NCBI RefSeq assembly: GCF_001279775.1
Contig: NZ_LGDG01000260.1
Location: 62,001 to 126,000, forward strand
Length of the DNA: 64,000 nucleotides
Direction: 5' to 3'
Source of the DNA: Streptomyces sp. MMG1533
Lineage (GTDB): Bacteria; Actinomycetota; Actinomycetes; Streptomycetales; Streptomycetaceae
The translations under genes and the position numbers were made by a program. Positions within the stretch are counted from its first letter, which is position 1. The number at the start of each line of letters is the position of its first letter. Below the pieces are notes generated by a model that saw only the letters and a program-made list of their open reading frames with translations, did not search any database and was not told where the DNA came from. This document shows, piece after piece, positions 46,946 to 54,134 of the stretch.

Positions 46946-49900
46946 GGGGATGCTCCCGGTTCCTCGAAGGCCAGGGGGCGCAGGAGAGAGTCTGCGAGTT
47001 GCGGGGCGCCCAGAATGTGCGCAGAGCGGTCAATGAAGTAAGAGACCTCGTCACCACAAGGTTCGGCTCGCTGTGCCTCGGTGTGATGCAGCTGGGTCAG
47101 GAGTTCCACGGCCTGCTCCGCATACGGTCCGCCGTGGAACTCCGCCAGCCCGTTGGCGACTTCTCGCCTGATCCACCAGTGAGGGTCACGGGAGAGCCGT
47201 TCCAGGCCCGCAACACGTACGGAGGAGGACATCGAGACAAGCGAGCTGTAGCGGACAAGGAAGAGGACCAGGGCCCAGCGGATCGCTTCGTCGGCGTCCT
47301 GCTCCAGCAGCGTCATAAGCTCTCCGACCGCAGAGGGGGTCTTCTGGAGAGCGGTCATGGCTGCGGCTGTCAGGCTGCACATGGTGTCGACAAGGTGCAT
47401 ATAGGGGTCTTCGCCCAGCGGAACGTCCGTCCGTTCCGAGATGAAGCCCTGGATTTTCGAGAACCGAGCGTGCTCGATGTCGATGTCTCGCCGCGCGACT
47501 CTTTCGCGGAAGATCTTCAGAACCACGTCGCGTTCTGCAGGCCGGTTGAGCGTGATGTTCACGTCGGAGATGAGGCCGAGACTGTATCTGGCCGCGAATC
47601 CCACGTCGTCGGTGTCCTGGGCGAGATTCTTGAGCAGCGCAGTCCTGGTCCCGAGGTCCGGGAGGCTGGGTAATTCCCTGGCCATCTTCAACCGTACGGA
47701 CGGACTGGCGTCCGACGCGAGACGTTCGAGCAAGGGGAGGATGGGGGCCGGGTTGTGCTCCGCCATACCGATGAGTGAGGTGACCAATCGAGCCCGGACC
47801 CAGTCAGATGGGTCTTCGGCCAGTGTGAGGCAGACATCGGTCCCGGCCCCGTTCCTGTAGCGGGACAGATAGTTCGCAACGCACCATCGCACCTGAGGGT
47901 TTTCGTCGCGACTCATGGTCCCGATCGTGTCGCTCTCCTGGGATGCGATGCCGAGGTCACATCCGAGCAGACCAACACAAACGGCGTGACGGCATCTCCA
48001 GGACATCTCTCCCACACGGCTCAGGTCATGGGCTTTCGCTGCCTTCCCCGACTGGTTCCATGTGCGCAGCAGGGAGTAGCCACCGGCACGCCGTACTCTC
48101 CAGTGATAGTCGTCGGCCAGTGACCACAGCAGTTGCAGGGACTGCGGTGACGGCTTGCGAGCGCTGCCGAGCGCCTGAGCCACCGTCTCTCGTGATTCCC
48201 AGTCGCCGCCGTCCGTACAGGCCAGCACTTCGGCATCGGCTTCGCGGTCGATCCAGCCGACGAGGGTGTCTGCGGACAGGGTCCGTATCAGGTAGTTGTC
48301 CGAGGCAGCGAGGGTCCGGACGGCAGGGAGCAGGCGGTGCGGCGGCAGCTCCAAGTGAGCGGCAACGCTACAGGCAACTGCGCGCCACCGGTCGTCAAGG
48401 CCTGCAAGAAGCTCCAGGCTCTGGAGCATGACGTCGGGATTGTCACGCAGGGAGAGCAGTAGATTCTCCACAATCCCAGGGGTGTTGACGAGACGGCTCT
48501 CTGTCAGTCCGGTTATGAGCGAGGCGACTTCATGCATGTCCGGCTGGTCCGAGAGCTGCTGGCGGAGATGCCTTGCCACGATGTGTTCCAGGATGATCTC
48601 GAAACGGAAACCCAACGCTCCGTTCTTCTCCGTGAGGACACCCTCGACCAGCAGCCGTCGGCACATGGCAAGATCGGACGGCGGAAGGGCACTCACCGGC
48701 ACAGAAGGCCGCTCTCGGTCCAGCATGAGTTCGGACATCCGGAAGAGGGACGCCATGATTTCGATACTGTCCGAGCCGTCCGGGAAACGTTCGTCGAAGA
48801 ACCGGTCGATCAGAGCCCCCCGGCTGAAAGTGCGTTCGAGAGCCGGGGTGCTCCCGCGGTAGACCTCGGCAATCAACCGCAGGAATATCGGTTCCCGGCA
48901 CAGAACGCGCAGCTTGTGAGTCAGCCTGCCTGTGAGGGCGAATCCCCTCTTGTAGGTCTGCCAGGCGTTCTCCATCTCGGCGGGCTGGAATGCGGCCACG
49001 GGCGTACCCGGCATGCTGCTGTTGACCACCAGCTCATCCCGGTAGACCGCCCGACCGAAGTGGCCCAGCATGTGCCGCGCGTTGCGGACCCAGAACAGCC
49101 AGTCGCCGGAGCGGCAGCTGACTGCGAAGCGGATGGGCCAGTCGTGCGCGCGAATGTCGCGCGTCAACTCGTTCAGTTCCATTCGCAGTTCGTCGCGGCC
49201 GACCGCACGCTCGTTGAGGGCGTCGATGAAAATAAAGAGTGTGTGGCCCTGCTCCTTTACTCGGCGCGCGGCCTCCTCCATCACCTCCCCGTCACCCGCC
49301 GTGAACCCCAAGTCCTGGGCCAGCGCGTCCGTAAGCCGCCCGTCCAGCTGGGAGCCGTGGTAGAAGACCACGGGCGAGCGCATGCCCAGTTCGGTGGCCA
49401 GCGTGCACAACAGGCTCGTCTTTCCTCTGCCGGCCTCGCCGACGGCGGAGAAGACGATCGTGTTCGAAGCCAGGAACCGAGTCCACGCCTGCTGCATTGC
49501 CGGTCTCTCGACGTAGAGGTCGGGCAGGTGCTGATGGTCGAGCACCTCCCCGGCATCGCTCGGTGTTCCAACGAGGAGTTCCATCTCGCGTTGACGCTGG
49601 CGCCGTGCCAGAGCGAGAAGATCGGCCGATTCGGGCAGGTAGCCTTTGCTCACCGCTGCCGGATGCGCCGGCCGGCCGGCACTCCGGTCGTGATCGGCCT
49701 CGTCCTGTAAGGGCGTTGGAAGGAGCTGTGGTTCTCCAGCAGCGGGTGTCGTGATCCAGCGGTTGCGGGTCAGCGCCAGTTGGTCCACTGTCCCTGTCCC
49801 GCGGTGCATGGGCCGCGGGAGGCTGCGGGAGATCATGGTCCGCAGCAGTTCCCGGTACACAGTGCCAAAGGTGAGGAACTCGGGCCCGCTGGGCAGGCCG

Positions 49901-50487
49901 TTACGCAGGAGGCTGAGCAGCTCGCCGGTGAAGGCGGTGTAGGTCGCGCCTTCGGGAGCCAGAGCCACAGCATTGGCCGCTGTCGAGGTGAGGGTGTACG
50001 TACCTTCGATGGAAACTTGCCCGGCGAAGGACTCCTCAGGTGAGCTCATTCCCTGGATGGCCCGGCCGCTGAAGCAGCAGTCCAGAATGACGATGCGGTT
50101 GCTGGCGGGGCTGTCGCCGACGATGTCCCTGATCAGCGCGTACGGTAGCGCGCTGACCACCAGTTCGTCGGGGTCCGTGTCGGCCAGGCTCAGGTAGAGC
50201 TCGTTCTGCGCGCTGGTCAGGCCATGGCCGGCGTAGTAGAAGAGCAGGGTGTCGCTCGCGGCGGCTGCGACCCGGCGCAAGGAGCGGTACACGTCTCGCA
50301 GTACGTGAGGGTCCGGCAGGACGATGCACCGGTCGGCAGCGAACCCGCCGGACTCCGGATCGGCGATGATGTCGACCAGGGCGCTGAGGTTGTTCCGGAC
50401 TGCTGGCAGATCGGACAGTTCTGTGGACCTGTACTTGCTGGCGCCGATGAGGATCGCCAGGGACGTCTGTGGATCCGGAAGCCGCAT
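46942..50487 (-). CDS. Caspase-like protease / STAND NTPase / HEAT-repeat protein
   Basis: A 1181-residue signalling protein. Residues 1-225 are a caspase-like (C14) peptidase: catalytic His89 in FYYAGHGL and catalytic Cys138 in VILDCCFSGRA. After a linker, residues ~325-690 are a STAND/NACHT-type NTPase with Walker A GEAGRGKTSLL (350-360) and Walker B LFIFIDALNE (417-426), followed by a winged-helix-like segment around FRFEIILEHIVARHL. Residues ~700-1180 are alpha-helical HEAT-type repeats (WRVRRAGGYSLLRTW, PQVRWCVANYLSRYR, PSVRLKMARELPSLP, DEAIRWALVLFLVRY, WWIRREVANGLAEFH). The architecture is that of NTP-dependent biological-conflict effectors: HEAT repeats sense, the NTPase oligomerises, the caspase executes. 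An EACC1-like adaptor gene lies 8 bp upstream. Confidence 0.88.
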   Translation of the reverse strand: MRLPDPQTSLAILIGASKYRSTELSDLPAVRNNLSALVDIIADPESGGFAADRCIVLPDPHVLRDVYRSLRRVAAAASDTLLFYYAGHGLTSAQNELYLSLADTDPDELVVSALPYALIRDIVGDSPASNRIVILDCCFSGRAIQGMSSPEESFAGQVSIEGTYTLTSTAANAVALAPEGATYTAFTGELLSLLRNGLPSGPEFLTFGTVYRELLRTMISRSLPRPMHRGTGTVDQLALTRNRWITTPAAGEPQLLPTPLQDEADHDRSAGRPAHPAAVSKGYLPESADLLALARRQRQREMELLVGTPSDAGEVLDHQHLPDLYVERPAMQQAWTRFLASNTIVFSAVGEAGRGKTSLLCTLATELGMRSPVVFYHGSQLDGRLTDALAQDLGFTAGDGEVMEEAARRVKEQGHTLFIFIDALNERAVGRDELRMELNELTRDIRAHDWPIRFAVSCRSGDWLFWVRNARHMLGHFGRAVYRDELVVNSSMPGTPVAAFQPAEMENAWQTYKRGFALTGRLTHKLRVLCREPIFLRLIAEVYRGSTPALERTFSRGALIDRFFDERFPDGSDSIEIMASLFRMSELMLDRERPSVPVSALPPSDLAMCRRLLVEGVLTEKNGALGFRFEIILEHIVARHLRQQLSDQPDMHEVASLITGLTESRLVNTPGIVENLLLSLRDNPDVMLQSLELLAGLDDRWRAVACSVAAHLELPPHRLLPAVRTLAASDNYLIRTLSADTLVGWIDREADAEVLACTDGGDWESRETVAQALGSARKPSPQSLQLLWSLADDYHWRVRRAGGYSLLRTWNQSGKAAKAHDLSRVGEMSWRCRHAVCVGLLGCDLGIASQESDTIGTMSRDENPQVRWCVANYLSRYRNGAGTDVCLTLAEDPSDWVRARLVTSLIGMAEHNPAPILPLLERLASDASPSVRLKMARELPSLPDLGTRTALLKNLAQDTDDVGFAARYSLGLISDVNITLNRPAERDVVLKIFRERVARRDIDIEHARFSKIQGFISERTDVPLGEDPYMHLVDTMCSLTAAAMTALQKTPSAVGELMTLLEQDADEAIRWALVLFLVRYSSLVSMSSSVRVAGLERLSRDPHWWIRREVANGLAEFHGGPYAEQAVELLTQLHHTEAQRAEPCGDEVSYFIDRSAHILGAPQLADSLLRPLAFEEPGASP

Positions 50488-50495
50488 CGCGACCT

Positions 50496-50897
50496 CTAAC
50501 TGGGTGGTGTGGCGTTGTTGGTTACCGTCTCGCCAGACCTCTGCTCGCCAGGAGCCCGCTGCAGCAGTTGCACAGCCAGAGCGGCATTGTCCGACGTGAG
50601 GGTGACGGCCTGTCCGTCCGCCAGTGTGATCGTGAGGGTGGCTTCCCTCGGCCTGCCGGCCCGCGATCGCGTCAGCCAGGATGACAGTGCTAGCCCCAGC
50701 TGTCCTGCGAGAGTACCGACGGTGCCGCCCACCAGGCCCTCAACCACCAGTTCCACCATGGAACCCATCGAGCCGGCAGGCGGCGGGAGAGTGCGCCGGT
50801 TCACGCGTCCCCGGAGGCCGGGCTCCTGCCTGAGCCAGTCCCACAGGGACTCGGCGTCGTCGTCGCTTCCGCTGATGACGATCCTGAAATCGGTCAT
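50496..50897 (-). CDS. EACC1-like effector-associated adaptor
   Basis: Protein of 133 residues resembling the effector-associated constant component EACC1 described in actinobacterial conflict systems. It begins FRIVISGSDDDAESLWDWLR followed by QEPGLRGRV, then the linker LPPPAGSMGSMVELVVEG, an amphipathic Gly/Leu helix pair (VGGTVGTLAGQLGLALSSWL), and a C-terminal beta segment (EATLTITLADGQAVTL) ending in a Leu-rich helix (AALAVQLLQRA). It lies immediately upstream of the caspase/STAND gene, the expected order. In known systems this component links effector and NTPase; the exact role is not established. Confidence 0.75.
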   Translation of the reverse strand: MTDFRIVISGSDDDAESLWDWLRQEPGLRGRVNRRTLPPPAGSMGSMVELVVEGLVGGTVGTLAGQLGLALSSWLTRSRAGRPREATLTITLADGQAVTLTSDNAALAVQLLQRAPGEQRSGETVTNNATPPS

Positions 50898-51386
50898 GGA
50901 AACCCCCCGCAGGCCCGGCCCGTGATGTCAGCTGAACAGGCGATGTGTGCCTCGCTCTTGGAGCAGCATGGGCAGTGATAGGAGACGCGTCAACGGTCAG
51001 GTGACGCAGGAAGCGCGAAGAGAAGGCGGGACAGACGGTACTCGTCCCGGCCCCCACTGTCTGCGGTTTCAGCCCATTTGCGTAGGCCGGAGGGCGGTGC
51101 CGTCTGCGGAATGCACTGCCGTTCACCGGTGTCCCGGCGTTGTCGTGCCTCGCAAGTTGCCCGTCGGCGGTGCGCCGTTCCTCCGCTGCCTGAAGGATCT
51201 TGGCGCACTCGTCGGCCGTGGCCTGCATGCGCTCCTTGGCCAAATCCGCAGGCAGCGGCAGACGAGTCGGGCTGTACGGCCAGTGCAGGGCCATCTCACG
51301 CGAAGATGCGCTCTGACCTGCGCGGACGTATCGCATCGGCCAGCGCGATGCACGGTTCTCGCTCGTCGGCTGAGAAGTGCCGGTCT
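50898..51386. other. Unassigned interval between adaptor gene and pseudogene
   Basis: A minus-strand frame from ATG 51294 encodes MALHWPYSPTRLPLPADLAK and then ERMQATADECAKILQAAEERRTADG, plausible for the N-terminus of a small helical protein. After residue ~60 it becomes low-quality sequence without a fitting end, so a decayed gene is likelier than an intact one. Another minus-strand frame just upstream reads HFSADEREPCIALADAIRP, also possibly a remnant. One copy of a 22-bp direct repeat lies inside (51257-51278). Confidence 0.4.
51257..51278 (+). repeat. 22-bp direct repeat, left copy
   Basis: Identical 22-bp sequence also occurs at 57106-57127, begins GGCAGACGAG and ends GGCTGTACG. The two copies flank the frameshifted gene and both DUF4132 genes (5.85 kb apart). 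Confidence 0.7.
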
Positions 51387-51780
51387 CTCAGCCGACGACG
51401 AGGGCGACGAGCGTGATGAAGGCCAGGTCGGGATCGACCGTGAGATCCAAGGACTTCATCGAGGTCCCCGAACTCGCGATCGCCGGCCAGCACGAAGAAC
51501 CCATCGGCCGGGAGGGCACCCTCGGCGATCTCGGCCTGGCGCTCCCAGTCGATGCGGCGCGGCTCGCGGAGACGGTAGACGTTCAGCTCCGCCTCGGCGT
51601 CGTCCGGGCGGACGAGTCCGTTGGAGCAATCGCTCGGGCGCGCGTTGTGCCTGGCGACCTCCTTGCGGCCCGGAGCCTGATCAGCTCCCGCACGGTCATC
51701 CGTTCGGGCAGCCCGGCGACCTCCCACTCGGTGAGCGGCTCGCCCGTCACGGTCTCGTCCCGGAAACTCACGGTCGCCAT
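51387..51780 (-). pseudogene. Frameshifted small gene coupled to the DUF4132 pair
   Basis: Three consecutive minus-strand frames together encode one protein of about 130 residues. It begins MATVSFRDETVTGEPLTEWE and continues to VRELIRLR. After a shift near 51675 it reads KEVARHNARP to RRIDWERQAEIAEGALPADGFFVLAGDREFGDLDEVL. After a second shift near 51440 it ends DLTVDPDLAFITLVALVVG. The restored sequence looks like a conserved small protein of unknown function. Its ATG overlaps the stop of the upstream DUF4132 gene (TGATG), so it was once co-translated. The two shifts should inactivate it unless they are sequencing errors. Confidence 0.6.
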
Positions 51781-54134
51781 CAGGCACCTCGCTTGATCTG
51801 CGTGAGGATGGACTCGTCGGTGATCTCGGTGTCGGCGGCCAGCAGGAATGCTTTGCTGAGGATCAGTGAGAGCCGGTCGTCCCCGAACGGCAGGAACACC
51901 TTGCCGTCCGCCGAGCGCCGTGCCGGGACGACGCACAGGTAGCTGTCGTCCGGTTCCATCAGGATGTTGGCCGAGCCCAGGTGGATCTTGTACGTCGCCA
52001 GATCCCCGCGGACCACCAGGAAGCGCCCGTCGAGCGAGCACCGGCCGGCGATCTTCAGGCGCGGCAGGATCCGATCCAGCGCGTCGCGGCGCGATTCGGC
52101 GCTCTCGGTCAGCTCGGCGAAGGATGCCCGCTCCCAGTAGGTGCGCTCGGGGCCGCCGTCACTCCAGTCGGGATCGGCGGCGATCGAGGTCACGCCGACG
52201 AAGAGGTCCACGTCGCGCATCGCCTCGCTGAACACCATCGGAGGCACGTCGGTGAGCGGTGCCTCGCGCCAGGCGCCCTCCACCCGGCGGTCGAAGCGCA
52301 CCTGGTCGGTCGAGGCCAGTTCGTCGTCGCCCGCCCAGTCGGCCCAGGTGTGGAAGAAGCGGACCCGCCACTCCCCCGCCGCCAGTGTGCGCTCGGCCTC
52401 GTCGCCGTCCCCGTCGTCCCAGGGGCCGAGCAGGTCGCTCTTCCATCCACGGGCCCGGAACAGGGCGAACATCCTGCGGTAGTGGACGAGGTGCGCGGCG
52501 AAGCGGTTGGAGTAGACGCGCGTCTCCTCCTCGGCCGGGGTGAGGAGGTATATCTCGCGGAACGCCTGCTTGAACGGCTGGCGGATCCGCCGTTCGACGA
52601 GCAGATCCCGCCAGGCCCGTACGGTGTCCGGCTCGGAGCGGATGGGGTGCCACAGCCGGACGGAGGCGTCGTCGGGCGCCTCGGGAAGGTGCTCGTCCGT
52701 CTCGGGCAGTACGGCCTGCCACTCGCCGGGGCCGACCTCGATCTCCCAGATCAGCCGGCGTACGAGAGTCCGGGCGAGGGGGTGCCCGGCCAGCTCGGTG
52801 CGCCACCAGCCGTACGGATGGACCGCCTCGACGGTGAAGCCGCCCTCCAACGCGCGTACGAGGGTGACGAGTTGGGCGTTCACCCGCTTCACCAGGTCGC
52901 GCAGCTCCTTGACCAGGGCGGCGTGGTCGCGGCGGACCGGCGCCGGGACGCCGCGCAGCGGACGGCCGTCCTTCTCCCAGGTCAGCGTGGCGGTCTCGGT
53001 GACCATGACGACGGCCTGGTAGTCCCCGGCCGTCCGGCGCAGGACGCCGCCCGCGGAGGAGCCGCTGATGGATGCAGTCTCGAACTCCAGCCTCGGCAGT
53101 CGTAGCGCCACGTCGGTGCGCTCGGCCAGGGCCGCGTCGGCCTTCTTGAGCATCTTGTCGAGCTGCTTGGGCACCCCGGCGTGCCGGACGGTCCGGCGCA
53201 CGGTGCGGATCGCGGTCACCAGCTCGGGCGTCGGGAAGTCCTGCGCGGCGCGGACCACCTCGTACAGCAGGGCCTGCGACGGAAGCGTCTTGGCCGCCGT
53301 CGGGGCCAGGGCGACGCCGGGCAGCAGCCGTTCGAACAGCTCGGGCAGCCAGGGCTCGTCGCGCAGCAGCGCCACCCGCAGGGCCTGTCCGAGCGAGGTG
53401 ATCTCCCGGTCCGTGAACGCCTTGTCCGCCCGGTAGGGAATCTCGCCCGCCCGGATCGCGTCGGTGCGGTCGGCCGCCGCTTCCAGCGCGCGGCGGGCGA
53501 ACGCCACGTAAGCGGGGTTGTCGGCCGACCTGCGCCACGCGTGCGCGAGCGGCGAGACGAACCTGTGGCCCCGGTCGATCTCGGACAGCAGCGCCTGTTC
53601 GGCCGGGCCGAGGCCGGCGATGGCGGCGATCTCGTCCGCGACGATGGGGCCCACATCACGGGACAGGCGCTCCACGGCCGCGCGCAGTGTCCCGTCACCG
53701 GCGAGCCCCGCGACCGCCAGCAGCGCGTACGGCTGGCGCACGGTGTCCTTCTCCAGCCAGAACCCGACCAGACGGCGGGCCGGTTCGGAGACGTCGGGCA
53801 GCGGCCCCGTGCAGCGCTCCAGCGCGCCCAGGCCCAGAGTGAGGTCCGCCCAGCCGCGCTCCTCGCACCGTTCCACGAGCGCCTCGAACAGCCGGCGGCA
53901 CGCGTCGGGCGCAAAGCGCGGCTGCCGTTCCCTGGCCGCTTGCTCTACCGCGAAGCGGACCGTCGTCATCGCGTGCGGGGCCGAGGCGTCCAGCCGGTAG
54001 GCCGCCACGAGCAGGCTGCCGAGCTCCTCGTCGGAGACCTGCGACAGATCCGGGTGCCTGTCCTTGTCCTCAAGGTCCTGGAGTGCGAAGTCCGGGTCGG
54101 TCAGTACGCGCATCAGCCGGATGGCGAGGCTCAT
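51780..54134 (-). CDS. DUF4132-type protein, downstream paralog
   Basis: A 784-residue protein of the DUF4132 type with a C-terminal DUF7737-like module. The N-terminal half (MSLAIRLMRVLTDPDFALQD onward) is helical and not alignable by eye to its neighbour. From about residue 395 it shares the DUF4132 blocks: HPYGWWRTELAGHPLARTLVRRLIWE, RQPFKQAFREIYLLTPAEEETRVYSNRFAAH, MVFSEAMRDVDLFVGVTSIAADPDW and LDGRFLVVRGDLATYKIHLGSANILM. No catalytic motif is known for the family (MolR-like). The ATG overlaps the upstream paralog's stop as ATGA. The C-terminal ~90 codons are nearly identical in DNA to the paralog. Confidence 0.78.
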   Translation of the reverse strand: MSLAIRLMRVLTDPDFALQDLEDKDRHPDLSQVSDEELGSLLVAAYRLDASAPHAMTTVRFAVEQAARERQPRFAPDACRRLFEALVERCEERGWADLTLGLGALERCTGPLPDVSEPARRLVGFWLEKDTVRQPYALLAVAGLAGDGTLRAAVERLSRDVGPIVADEIAAIAGLGPAEQALLSEIDRGHRFVSPLAHAWRRSADNPAYVAFARRALEAAADRTDAIRAGEIPYRADKAFTDREITSLGQALRVALLRDEPWLPELFERLLPGVALAPTAAKTLPSQALLYEVVRAAQDFPTPELVTAIRTVRRTVRHAGVPKQLDKMLKKADAALAERTDVALRLPRLEFETASISGSSAGGVLRRTAGDYQAVVMVTETATLTWEKDGRPLRGVPAPVRRDHAALVKELRDLVKRVNAQLVTLVRALEGGFTVEAVHPYGWWRTELAGHPLARTLVRRLIWEIEVGPGEWQAVLPETDEHLPEAPDDASVRLWHPIRSEPDTVRAWRDLLVERRIRQPFKQAFREIYLLTPAEEETRVYSNRFAAHLVHYRRMFALFRARGWKSDLLGPWDDGDGDEAERTLAAGEWRVRFFHTWADWAGDDELASTDQVRFDRRVEGAWREAPLTDVPPMVFSEAMRDVDLFVGVTSIAADPDWSDGGPERTYWERASFAELTESAESRRDALDRILPRLKIAGRCSLDGRFLVVRGDLATYKIHLGSANILMEPDDSYLCVVPARRSADGKVFLPFGDDRLSLILSKAFLLAADTEITDESILTQIKRGA

